Source of the DNA: JACDAN01 sp046714355
GTDB lineage: Bacteria > Actinomycetota > Thermoleophilia > Gaiellales > Gaiellaceae
Reading direction: 5' to 3'
DNA length: 8,951 nt
Assembly (NCBI GenBank): GCA_046714355.1
Contig: JBKKAR010000011.1
Location: 1-8,951 of the forward strand
The notes below the pieces were generated by a model that did no database searches, was not told the origin of the DNA, and saw only the letters and a program-made list of their open reading frames with translations. The stretch's first letter is position 1, and the number at the start of each line of letters is the position of its first letter. Position numbers and translations under genes: made by a program. Positions 1 through 6,627 of this stretch are shown here, one piece after another.

Positions 1-1
1 G

Positions 2-232
2 ATCGGGCTCGTGCACGAGGTGGCCGCCGACCTCGACGGAGCAGTCGAGCGAGTCGTCGGCGAGCTCCTGACGTCGGGCCCGCAGGCAGTGAGGGAGGCA
101 AAGCGCCTGATCCGGATGCGACCCCAGGGCGAGGAAACGGCGCAGCTAGCGGCGCGCATGCGCGCAAGCGAGGAGGGCCAGGAGGGTCTCCGCGCTTTCC
201 TCGAGCGGCGCAAGCCCGGCTGGCTCGACTGA
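2..232 (+). CDS. Enoyl-CoA hydratase/isomerase family protein (3' end only)
   Basis: This is the C-terminal 76 residues of a crotonase-fold protein; the 5' part, with the oxyanion-hole and catalytic residues, lies outside the window. The frame is open from base 2 and stops at TGA 230-232. What is visible is typical of the family tail: a GLVHEV segment at the end of the core, a helix of the GPQAVREAKRLI type, and a closing ASEEGQEGLRAFLERRKPGW block that packs against the core in crotonase enzymes. The exact tail most resembles methylglutaconyl-CoA hydratases and short-chain enoyl-CoA hydratases. The enzyme would hydrate or isomerise an enoyl-CoA in the cytoplasm. A transporter follows after 7 bases and a biotin carboxylase after that, so an acyl-CoA or leucine-type catabolic operon is plausible. 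Family is confident; substrate is not determinable from this fragment. Confidence 0.88.
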   Translation: MGLVHEVAADLDGAVERVVGELLTSGPQAVREAKRLIRMRPQGEETAQLAARMRASEEGQEGLRAFLERRKPGWLD

Positions 233-239
233 CGGCGGC

Positions 240-1373
240 GTGCGGCGGCTCCTGCTGCTCGTCGGCGGCATCGTCTTCGTCGACACGATGTTCTTCGCGG
301 CGCTGACGCCGCTCCTCCCCGACTACGCAGACGAGTTCGGCCTCTCGAAAGCCGGCGCCGGCGTCCTGTCCGCGGCCTACCCCGCGGGCGCTCTCGTCGG
401 CGGTATCCCCGGCGGCATCGCCGCAGCGCGGCTCGGGGCACGCGCGACCGCAATTGCCGGCCTTCTGGTGATTGCCGTGACCACGTTCATCTTCGCTACG
501 GGGGACTCGATCCTGGTACTCGACGTCTCGCGCTTCGTGCAGGGCTTCGGAAGCGCGCTCGCCTGGACGGCTGGGCTCGCCTGGCTCGTCAGTGAGGCGC
601 CTGCGGAGCGCCGCGGCCAGACCATCGGTACCGCGATGGCCGCAGCAATCGTCGGTGCGCTTTTCGGCCCTGTCCTCGGGGGCATCGCGGCCGTCGTGGG
701 CCAGGGTCTCGCGTTCGGCGCCGCCGGACTGGCCGCGGTCGGCCTTGCCGTCTGGGCGGCGCTCACCCACGCACCGGCGAGAGCCTCGCCCCAGCCGCTG
801 ACCGTTTTCCTTCGAGCTCTCCGGAACCGGCGGATCGCCCTGAGCGTCTGGCTGGTCGTCCTCCCCGCCCTGCTCTTCGGGACGCTCGGCGTCCTCGCTC
901 CGCTGCGACTCGAGGAGCTCGGCTTCACCGCGGTCGCGATCGGCGTGCTGTGGCTCTGCACCGCAGGACTCGAGGCGATCGTCAATCCACTCATCGGCCG
1001 GTTGTCGGACCGTGTCGGGCGCTTCGGGCCGATGCGGGTCTCGCTCCTGGCGTCAGCGGTCGTCGCCCTCCTGCTCCCGTGGCCCGGCGACAGCTTCGTG
1101 CTCGCTGGGCTCGTCGTCCTCGCCGGGCTCTCGTTCGGCAGCTTCTGGACGCCCGCCATGGCGCTGCTGTCCGACGAAGCCTCGGAGCGAGGACTCGAGT
1201 ACGCCTACGCGTTCGCCCTTATCAACCTGGCCTGGGCTCCGGGGCACGCCGTGGGCTCCGCGGGAGGTGGCGCAATCGCGCATGTGACGAGCGACGCGGT
1301 TCCGTACCTGCTCCTCGCTGCGACCTGCTTGCTTACGTTTGCGCTCCTATGGCGATCCAGAAGCTCCTCCTAG
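240..1373 (+). CDS. MFS transporter, drug:H+ antiporter-like
   Basis: A 377-residue inner-membrane protein with about 12 hydrophobic segments, close to the usual 380-420 of bacterial 12-helix MFS carriers. Helix 1 begins almost at the N-terminus and runs into a PLLPDYADEFGLS segment. The loop 2-3 motif A is degenerate: GGIAAARLGARA, without the usual Asp. The loop 8-9 copy, GRLSDRVGR, is good. Helix 5 carries an exact GxxxGPxxGG antiporter motif C at residues 139-148, which favours proton-coupled export. The substrate cannot be named. The GTG at 240 was chosen because it precedes helix 1, whereas the ATG at 288 would cut into it. No clear Shine-Dalgarno is visible, so translation may be coupled to the gene ending 7 bases upstream. 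Its 3' end overlaps the carboxylase start by 25 bases in another frame, implying one transcript. Confidence 0.9.
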   Translation: MRRLLLLVGGIVFVDTMFFAALTPLLPDYADEFGLSKAGAGVLSAAYPAGALVGGIPGGIAAARLGARATAIAGLLVIAVTTFIFATGDSILVLDVSRFVQGFGSALAWTAGLAWLVSEAPAERRGQTIGTAMAAAIVGALFGPVLGGIAAVVGQGLAFGAAGLAAVGLAVWAALTHAPARASPQPLTVFLRALRNRRIALSVWLVVLPALLFGTLGVLAPLRLEELGFTAVAIGVLWLCTAGLEAIVNPLIGRLSDRVGRFGPMRVSLLASAVVALLLPWPGDSFVLAGLVVLAGLSFGSFWTPAMALLSDEASERGLEYAYAFALINLAWAPGHAVGSAGGGAIAHVTSDAVPYLLLAATCLLTFALLWRSRSSS

Positions 1374-2968
1374 CCAACCGCGGCGAGATCGCGCTGCGCG
1401 TGTTCCGCGCTGCCCGCGAGCTCGGAATCGCAACGGCCGCGGTCGTCGCACCCGACGACCGTGGTTCGCTGCACGGGCGGTCGGCCGACGAGACCGTGGA
1501 GATCACGAGCTACCTCCACTCGGAGGAGCACATTCGGGCGGCCAAGGAGACCGGCGCCGACGCGATCCACCCGGGCTACGGCTTCCTTGCCGAGAGCCCG
1601 GACTTCGCTGAGGCCGTGGAAGCTGCCGGCCTCGTCTTCGTCGGCCCGACCCCGGAGGCGCTGAGGCTGGGCGGCGACAAGCTCGAGGCGAAGCGAATCG
1701 CGGCCGAAGCCGGCGTTCCCGTGGTGCCCAGCGGCGAGCCCGACGAGATCGGCTTCCCGGTCATCATCAAGGCCGCTGCCGGAGGGGGCGGTCGCGGGAT
1801 GCGTGTCGTCCGCGACCCTTCCGAGCTGGACGACGCCCTCGAGGCGGCTGGGAGAGAGGCGAAGGCAGCGTTCGGCGACGACCGCGTCTTCTGCGAGCGC
1901 TACGTGGAGCGGCCACGCCACGTCGAGATCCAGCTTTTCGGGGATGGGTCGACCGTCGTCGCCCTCGGCGAGCGCGAATGCTCGATCCAGCGGCGCCACC
2001 AGAAGGTGCTGGAGGAATCACCCTCGACCGCGCTCGATTCGGCGCTTCGCAGGGAGATGAGCGACGCCGCCGTTCGATTCGCCGAGGCGATCGGCTACCG
2101 GAGCGCAGGCACGGCCGAGTTCATGCTGGCCGGACGGGACTACTACCTCCTGGAGCTCAACGGCCGGATTCAGGTCGAGCATCCCGTAACCGAGCTGGTC
2201 ACGGGCGTGGACCTGGTCGCCGCGCAACTTCGGATCGCAAGCGGCGGGCCTTTGGACACAAGTGACACAGTGTTACTCGACGGCCACGCTGTGGAAGTTC
2301 GGCTGTACGCCGAGGATCCTCGGACGTTTCTCCCGCAGGCTGGGCGGATCGAGCGGCTGCGCCTGCCGAGCGGCATCCGCGTGGACGCCGGCGTCGAGGA
2401 GGGCGACGAGGTCGGGGTCGGCTACGACCCGATGATCGCGAAACTGATTGCCCACGGCCCGACGCGAGACGAGGCGCTTGCCCGGCTCGCAGATGCGCTC
2501 GCAGAGACTGAGGTCGCCGGCGTGACGACGAACCTCCCGTTCCTCCGCTGGCTCGTCTCCCACCCCGCCGTCCGTGAAGGCAGGACGACGACGGCGTTCC
2601 TGACCGACTATCCGCCGCTCTCGGAGCCACCGCTGCGGATGCCGGGTCGCCCATGGGACGGCTCGTGGCGCCTCAACCTCCCCGCGCCGGCGCCCCACTC
2701 GCCGCCGGACGTCGACGAGGCGGCGCACGCGTCGGGCCCGGCGGGTACGACCGAGAGCGCGCTCGCCGCTCCGATGCCCGGAACCGTGATCGAAGTGCTG
2801 GTGAAGGAGGGCGACCACGTGACCCACCGTCAGACGCTGCTCCTGCTCGAGGCGATGAAGATGGAGACGCCGGTCGTCTCGCCCCGCGACGGCGTCGTCA
2901 AGGCGGTGCACGTGAAGGCGAACGATCGGGTCGCCGGAGGTGCGCTTCTCGTCGAGCTCGACGAGTAG
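1349..2968 (+). CDS. Acyl-CoA carboxylase alpha subunit: biotin carboxylase fused to biotin carboxyl carrier
   Basis: A 539-residue fusion that carboxylates its own biotin with ATP and bicarbonate, then passes the carboxyl group to a separate carboxyltransferase subunit not seen here. Visible motifs in order: N-terminal LLANRGEIALRV; IHPGYGFLAE from residue 73; the glycine-rich ATP loop GGGGRGM at 145-151; ERECSIQRRHQK at 208-219; the metal/active-site strand ELNGRIQVEH at 269-278; and the biotin attachment motif AMKM with Lys504. The carrier domain spans roughly 471-539. The ATG at 1349 is chosen because homology starts exactly there, although the frame stays open upstream to 950. At 539 residues it is shorter than usual methylcrotonyl- or propionyl-CoA carboxylase alpha subunits (about 600-670). 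A PWDGSWRLN segment at 435-443, typical of the BT-domain start, runs quickly into a Pro/Ala linker. Family is very sure; the acyl-CoA substrate is unresolved, with methylcrotonyl-CoA suggested by the neighbouring hydratase. Confidence 0.95.
   Translation: MAIQKLLLANRGEIALRVFRAARELGIATAAVVAPDDRGSLHGRSADETVEITSYLHSEEHIRAAKETGADAIHPGYGFLAESPDFAEAVEAAGLVFVGPTPEALRLGGDKLEAKRIAAEAGVPVVPSGEPDEIGFPVIIKAAAGGGGRGMRVVRDPSELDDALEAAGREAKAAFGDDRVFCERYVERPRHVEIQLFGDGSTVVALGERECSIQRRHQKVLEESPSTALDSALRREMSDAAVRFAEAIGYRSAGTAEFMLAGRDYYLLELNGRIQVEHPVTELVTGVDLVAAQLRIASGGPLDTSDTVLLDGHAVEVRLYAEDPRTFLPQAGRIERLRLPSGIRVDAGVEEGDEVGVGYDPMIAKLIAHGPTRDEALARLADALAETEVAGVTTNLPFLRWLVSHPAVREGRTTTAFLTDYPPLSEPPLRMPGRPWDGSWRLNLPAPAPHSPPDVDEAAHASGPAGTTESALAAPMPGTVIEVLVKEGDHVTHRQTLLLLEAMKMETPVVSPRDGVVKAVHVKANDRVAGGALLVELDE
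2948..2965. repeat. 18-bp perfect palindrome at the 3' end of the carboxylase gene
   Basis: CTCGTCGAGCTCGACGAG reads identically on both strands and ends three bases before the carboxylase stop TAG (2966-2968). It encodes LVELDE, the last six residues of the carrier domain. In RNA it could fold as a short GC-rich stem and might help end transcription in the 67-base convergent gap 2969-3035, which otherwise shows no T-rich terminator. It may equally be a by-product of GC-rich codon choice for alternating acidic and hydrophobic residues. Confidence 0.4.
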
Positions 2969-3035
2969 CTACACGCGACGCAGGCCGAGCCGCCCAGTCC
3001 CGCAAGCCGCGCACCGACGACCTCGTCCGCCGACG

Positions 3036-3998
3036 CTACTGGCGTTTCCTGAGCGCGAGCCCCGTCAGCGCCTCGCGGACGATCCGGTCGGCCACGAGAG
3101 CGGTGATGTCCGCCGACCCCGGCGCCGTCGGGATCACCTCCACCACGTCCAGGCCGACGAGCTCGAGCGCCTCGGCGATGCGGCGCACGGACGGGAGCAG
3201 CTCGCCGGGCGTCATCCCGCCCGGCTCGGGCGTCCCGGTGCCGGGCGCGAAGGCAGGGTCGAGCACGTCGACGTCCACGGTCAGGAAGACCGGCCCCTCG
3301 CCCACCGTCTCCAGCGTGCGGTCGACGAGGGCGGCGATGCCCTGCTCGCGGATGTCGTGCATGAAGAAGCTCGTGATGCCCTTCTCCCGCTGCCAGGCGA
3401 ACTCGGCCTCTCCGGGCCAGTACCCCCGGAGGCCGATCTGGACGTAGCGCTTCGGGTCGATCCAGCCCGCCTCGACGAGCCGATACATCGGCGTCCCGTG
3501 CGAGTGCTTCACGCCGAACACCTCCGTCCCGGTGTCGGTGTGCGTGTCGAAGTGGACGAGACCGATTGGGCCGTGCACGGCGGCACAGGCCTTGACGTTG
3601 GGCTCCGTGATCGAGTGGTCGCCGCCGAGGATGACCGGCACGGCGTCGGCCGCGAGCACCTGGCGCACCGTCTCCTCGATCGCCCGGTGTGAACGCTCGG
3701 CGTTGGCCGGGATCACCGGAGCGTCGCCGAAGTCCACGACCCGGAGTTCCTCGAAGGCATCGACGCCCGCTTCGAGATGCGGGCCCGGCGGACAGCTCGC
3801 CGCTCGAATCGCCCGTGGCGCAAAGCGGGTTCCGGGCCGGTCGGAGACAAGGTCGTCGGTCGGGGCTCCGACGACCGCGACGTCCACGTCCTCCAGCTCC
3901 GCTGGATCCTCGGTGTACGGCGCCCCGCCGAAGGTCAGCAGACCCGCGTAGTCCGGCTTCTCGCCGTACTCGCGCCAGCGGTGCAGCGGGTCAATCAC
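3036..3998 (-). CDS. Agmatinase/arginase-family ureohydrolase
   Basis: A 320-residue cytoplasmic binuclear-metal hydrolase that would cleave a guanidino compound to urea plus an amine. All six metal ligands of the family are visible: His128 in GGDHSIT, Asp151/His153/Asp155 in HFDTHTDTG, and Asp242/Asp244 in TVDVDVLDPAFAPGTGTPEP. Length matches agmatinases and guanidinobutyrases (about 300-330). Agmatine, guanidinobutyrate or another guanidine compound are all possible, because substrate specificity in this family is not readable from core motifs, so I give no gene symbol. The GTG at 3998 is chosen because it overlaps the upstream TGA as GTGA (3998-3995) and is followed by IDPLHRWREYG, a plausible N-terminus. 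The frame extends upstream to 4232, but that part lies opposite the DUF2269-like reading and looks non-coding. It is the last gene of the minus-strand operon. Confidence 0.93.
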   Translation of the reverse strand: MIDPLHRWREYGEKPDYAGLLTFGGAPYTEDPAELEDVDVAVVGAPTDDLVSDRPGTRFAPRAIRAASCPPGPHLEAGVDAFEELRVVDFGDAPVIPANAERSHRAIEETVRQVLAADAVPVILGGDHSITEPNVKACAAVHGPIGLVHFDTHTDTGTEVFGVKHSHGTPMYRLVEAGWIDPKRYVQIGLRGYWPGEAEFAWQREKGITSFFMHDIREQGIAALVDRTLETVGEGPVFLTVDVDVLDPAFAPGTGTPEPGGMTPGELLPSVRRIAEALELVGLDVVEVIPTAPGSADITALVADRIVREALTGLALRKRQ

Positions 3999-4456
3999 AC
4001 GCCGGGCTTCGTCACCATCAGGAAGACGATGGCGACGAGGAGCAGGAAGTCCAGGTGGGAGAGCCTGATGTTTCGCGTGATCCGTTCCTGCACCTCCGGC
4101 GAGTCCCCTCCCCCGCCCTCGAGGAGCGCGGCGATGCGTTTCCCCTCCGGCTCGAAGTAGCCGATCCCGGCCGCGAAGCTGACGCCGAAAAGGATCAGCG
4201 AGACCCACACCCACTCCATGCCCAGCGTCCAAGGGCCGTCCCAGATCATCAGGAAGCCGACGAGGATCACGGTCAGGGAGGCGGGGAGCATCATTCGCTT
4301 GCCGAGATGGCCGATGTCGGCCGAAACCGCCGCCATGTGGGACTGGTCACGGGTGGCGCGGGCGCGCAGCGCGAACGCCTGCATCATCAGCACGCCTCCG
4401 ATCCAGATCATCGCCGCCACGACGTGGACGAACTTCAGGAGCTCGTACCGGTCCAT
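3995..4456 (-). CDS. Small four-helix membrane protein, DUF2269-like
   Basis: A 153-residue integral membrane protein with hydrophobic segments at about 8-30, 55-73, 82-100 and 134-149. The N-terminal LLKFVHVVAAMIWIGG pattern, with His11 inside helix 1, is characteristic of the DUF2269 group of predicted membrane proteins and also resembles CopD/CopC-associated and cytochrome-like membrane families. His50 (in GHLGKRMM) and His134 near helix starts could be further ligands, so heme or metal binding is conceivable but unproven. No biochemical function is established. The ATG at 4456 lies one base after the SCP2-like stop, with no Shine-Dalgarno, so translational coupling is likely. Its TGA overlaps the ureohydrolase GTG by 4 bases. 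Loop 3-4 contains a glycine-rich, acidic insert (residues about 103-125). Confidence 0.85.
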   Translation of the reverse strand: MDRYELLKFVHVVAAMIWIGGVLMMQAFALRARATRDQSHMAAVSADIGHLGKRMMLPASLTVILVGFLMIWDGPWTLGMEWVWVSLILFGVSFAAGIGYFEPEGKRIAALLEGGGGDSPEVQERITRNIRLSHLDFLLLVAIVFLMVTKPGV

Positions 4457-4457
4457 G

Positions 4458-4763
4458 TCAGAACAGTTTCTGCAGCTTCATCGCGGCGCCCATGTCGCCG
4501 CTCACCTTGAGCTTCCCCGTCATGTAGGCGGTGGTGGCGTTGAGGTCGCCGGAGGCGATCTGCTCGAATGTGTCCTCCGTAGCGGCAATTGTCGCGTCGG
4601 CATCGCCGTCGCCCTCTTTGACCGACACCTTGCCGTCGTCGACGTCGACGAGCCAGGTCCCGGCCCCGTCGATCTCGAACACATAGGAGTTGGTCATCCC
4701 TGCTGTCTTGGAGGGGTCGATCCGCCCCTCCAGGCCCTCGAAGAACTCGCGCGCGCTCGCCAA
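4458..4763 (-). CDS. SCP2 sterol-carrier domain protein
   Basis: A single-domain 101-residue cytoplasmic protein of the SCP2 (sterol carrier protein 2) fold, which binds lipids or acyl-CoA in a hydrophobic cavity. The family signature is clear in the second half: an acidic DDGKVSVKEGDGDADATI strand pair, then TEDTFEQIASGDLNATTAYMTG and GKLKVSGDMGAAMKLQKLF, where the GDM turn and C-terminal helix form the lipid cavity in family members. Length equals the bare domain, with no fused dehydrogenase or hydratase. The start is TTG at 4763-4761, decided by an AGGAGG 5 bases upstream. It is followed after one base by the DUF2269-like gene and preceded after 31 bases by an MFS gene. The bound ligand is unknown. 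Confidence 0.92.
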   Translation of the reverse strand: MASAREFFEGLEGRIDPSKTAGMTNSYVFEIDGAGTWLVDVDDGKVSVKEGDGDADATIAATEDTFEQIASGDLNATTAYMTGKLKVSGDMGAAMKLQKLF

Positions 4764-4768
4764 CGTCC

Positions 4769-4774
4769 CCTCCT
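4769..4774 (-). promoter_or_regulatory. Strong Shine-Dalgarno fixing the TTG start of the SCP2-like gene
   Basis: Read on the minus strand, AGGAGG lies 5 bases before the TTG at 4763-4761, inside the 31-base gap after the MFS stop. No ATG or GTG in the same frame lies nearby, so the site decides the start. It is one of only two near-perfect ribosome sites in the window, which suggests that the SCP2-like protein is translated more strongly than its neighbours. Confidence 0.75.
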
Positions 4775-4794
4775 CACTCGATTGAGCGGCGAGA

Positions 4795-5970
4795 CTATCC
4801 GACCGGCTCGGGGGCGAGACGCCGCTGTCCTCGGGATGAGGGCAGGAAGAGGGCGAGGACGATCCCGAGTGCCGGAATGGCTGCCGAGGCGTAGAGCGCC
4901 GTCTCCAGATCGACGGCGTCTGCGAGTGCTCCGAGCGCGAGCGCTGCTACACCGCCGAGCCCGATCGAAAACCCGATCGTGATTCCCGAGGCGAGCCCGA
5001 TCCGGCTCGGAAGGTATTCCTGGCTCATGACGCCGATGACGCCAAAGGTTCCGACCACGCAGACCCCGACCAGAGCCAACGCTACGGCGCCAACCACTCC
5101 ACCGAGGGTGATGAACACGAGGGTCAGAGGCGGCGTGGCTACGAGGCTCGCGAGCAGCACCGGCCGGCGGCCGACTCGGTCTGCGATGGGGCCGGCGGCG
5201 AGCGTTCCGACCCCGCCGACGAAGAGCATCAGGGAGAGGAGGTTGTTCCCGTAGGCCTCCGAGTGCCCGAGTGAGACGGCCCAGAGCGGGACGAACGTCA
5301 AGAGCCCGAACCAACCCACGCTTCTGCACGTGACGACCCCCTGCAGCAGCGCGAGCGCTCCGGGCCGATCCTCACCCACCCAAGACTGGCGGCGCTCGCG
5401 GTCCGGCTCGAAGCCGCGCAGATAGGGAATCGTGGCCAGGAGCGCGAGGCTGACGACGACCGCCGGCAGCGCCAGCAGAAGCCCGCCGGAGCGCCCAAAG
5501 ATGAGCAGCAGGGGCGCCGTGGAGACTGCGCCCACCGCCACGCCCAGATTGCCTCCGATCGAAAACAAAGACATGCCGCTCGCCCGCCGCGCGCCACTCA
5601 CGTAGGCCGCGTACTTGGAGCCTTCGGGGTGATACGCGGCCGTTCCGAGCCCTGACATCGTCACGAAGGCGAGGCAGAGCGCGTACGACCCGGACGAAGC
5701 GGCCAGCGCCATTCCGATCCCAGCCAGCGCCACGCCCGCCGGCAACAGCCAGACAGCGCCGCGCCGGTCCGACCAGATCCCGAAGAGCGGCTGGAGGATC
5801 GAGGAGGCGAGCGCCGACACGAGCACGACCCCGCCCACGTGCGTGTAGCTGAGATCGAAACGGCCGACGAGAAACGGCAGCAGCGCGGGCAGCGCGCCGT
5901 TCGAGAAGTCGGTGGCGAAGTGCCCTGCCGACAGCGCCGTGATCGCCCGCCTGTCGATCTCTCGCCGCAC
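4795..5970 (-). CDS. MFS transporter, fosmidomycin-resistance (Fsr)-like
   Basis: A 391-residue 12-helix major facilitator of the inner membrane. The N-terminal half matches the Fsr subgroup pattern: HFATDFSNGALPALLPFLV at 17-35 (Fsr has a HLLNDMIQS-type segment), ILQPLFGIWSDRRG around 58-71, and AYHPEGSKYAA at 112-122 followed by SIGGNLGVAVG at 137-147. The HPE(G/S)S motif is distinctive of this subgroup. A second motif A (ADRVGRRP) is in the central loop region. Fsr exports fosmidomycin, but homologues have varied or unknown substrates, so resistance is only a possibility. The GTG at 5970 is the first start before helix 1; its Shine-Dalgarno is weak. It heads the minus-strand operon and shares a 105-base divergent region with the GGDEF-EAL gene. 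Confidence 0.9.
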   Translation of the reverse strand: MRREIDRRAITALSAGHFATDFSNGALPALLPFLVGRFDLSYTHVGGVVLVSALASSILQPLFGIWSDRRGAVWLLPAGVALAGIGMALAASSGSYALCLAFVTMSGLGTAAYHPEGSKYAAYVSGARRASGMSLFSIGGNLGVAVGAVSTAPLLLIFGRSGGLLLALPAVVVSLALLATIPYLRGFEPDRERRQSWVGEDRPGALALLQGVVTCRSVGWFGLLTFVPLWAVSLGHSEAYGNNLLSLMLFVGGVGTLAAGPIADRVGRRPVLLASLVATPPLTLVFITLGGVVGAVALALVGVCVVGTFGVIGVMSQEYLPSRIGLASGITIGFSIGLGGVAALALGALADAVDLETALYASAAIPALGIVLALFLPSSRGQRRLAPEPVG

Positions 5971-5980
5971 CTCGGCAGGC

Positions 5981-6014
5981 TAGCCGTCACTCGAAAGGGG
6001 GACGTTGACGGCTA
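5981..6014. promoter_or_regulatory. Inverted repeat in the divergent intergenic region, candidate operator
   Basis: TAGCCGTCA (5981-5989) and its exact reverse complement TGACGGCTA (6006-6014) flank a 16-base spacer that contains an AAAGGGGG run. The dyad starts 10 bases upstream of the Fsr-like MFS start (5970) and ends 61 bases before the GGDEF-EAL start (6076), so a protein bound there could affect both divergent genes. A TTGACG at 6005-6010 overlaps the right arm, and TAATAC (6013-6018) touches its end, but no well-spaced -35/-10 pair is convincing. No regulator gene lies beside it. Confidence 0.45.
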
Positions 6015-6060
6015 ATACGACCGCTTCAGTGAGACGAGGACGATTCTGCGGTTCCCCCTG

Positions 6061-6066
6061 AGGAGG
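6061..6066 (+). promoter_or_regulatory. Shine-Dalgarno of the GGDEF-EAL gene
   Basis: AGGAGG lies 9 bases before the ATG at 6076, in the A-rich context CCAAAAACG. It supports this start and shows that the 5' part of the split gene retains a good translation signal. Confidence 0.75.
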
Positions 6067-6075
6067 CCAAAAACG

Positions 6076-6525
6076 ATGGCGTTGCTCAGCAGGCTGGCGC
6101 GCATCAGCCTGCTCTGGAAATTCGCGCTCGTCAACCTGATCCCGATTCTTCTGCTCGGGGTCGTCCTGCAGCACTACCTGCAGAGCCGCGTATCCGAGCG
6201 CGCCGTCTCCGACGCGACGAAGCACGCGCTCACGGTCTCACGGAGCGAGGTGGAGCGCTTCCTCTCCGAGCACGACCTCAAATACGGTCTTACGAAACCG
6301 GAGATGCTCGCGCTCGACGAGACCCTCCTCCGTCCGGACACCCAGCGCCACGTCCAGGGGATCACAGTCTGGAACCGGGCGCTCAAGGTCGTCTACTCGC
6401 CGAGGCGCCGCGAGATCAACAGGCGGGTGCCGCTCTCGAACCCCGTCCGGCTCGCGCTGAAAGGCGAGGTCGTCTCGCATCGGACGGGCGGCAATCTCGA
6501 CGTCTACGTGCCGCTCTGGCTCTAG
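6076..6525 (+). CDS. N-terminal sensor fragment of the split GGDEF-EAL gene
   Basis: A 149-residue product as the sequence stands: a short cytoplasmic head (MALLSRLARISLLWKF), one transmembrane helix near residues 14-34, then about 115 residues of an extracytoplasmic domain that ends mid-fold at VYVPLWL. It has a good Shine-Dalgarno and start. The domain has the look of a small Cache-like ligand sensor (TVWNRALKVVYSPRRRE resembles the strand that follows a signal-binding helix), but I cannot assign a ligand. Alone, it lacks the second membrane helix and every signalling domain, so it is probably non-functional. Confidence 0.65.
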   Translation: MALLSRLARISLLWKFALVNLIPILLLGVVLQHYLQSRVSERAVSDATKHALTVSRSEVERFLSEHDLKYGLTKPEMLALDETLLRPDTQRHVQGITVWNRALKVVYSPRRREINRRVPLSNPVRLALKGEVVSHRTGGNLDVYVPLWL

Positions 6526-6627
6526 TCGAGCCGCCGCCCGGCCGGCGCCGTTCAGATCTCCGTCGCCTACGCGAAGATCGAGTCGGGCGTTCGCGGCCGC
6601 ACGAACAACTACTCGCTCCTCATCTTC

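Noticed and set aside
377..1159. Antisense frame of 260 codons opposite the first MFS gene
   Set aside because: Ser/Pro/Arg/Thr/Ala-rich shadow without domains; the sense strand encodes clear membrane helices and motif C.
950..1348. Upstream extension of the carboxylase frame
   Set aside because: It is Arg/Pro-rich shadow sequence over the MFS gene; biotin carboxylase homology begins exactly at the ATG at 1349.
2653..3692. Two plus-strand frames spanning the carboxylase 3' end and the ureohydrolase
   Set aside because: Arg/Pro/Ser-rich sequence crossing the convergent junction; both are shadows of genes with full motif sets.
3999..4232. Upstream extension of the ureohydrolase frame
   Set aside because: It overlaps the DUF2269-like gene out of frame and has no family similarity; the GTGA junction gives a natural start at 3998.
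6013..6021. TAATACGAC, resembling the start of a phage T7 promoter
   Set aside because: Only the first nine bases match; the CTCACTATA part is absent and no phage genes are present.
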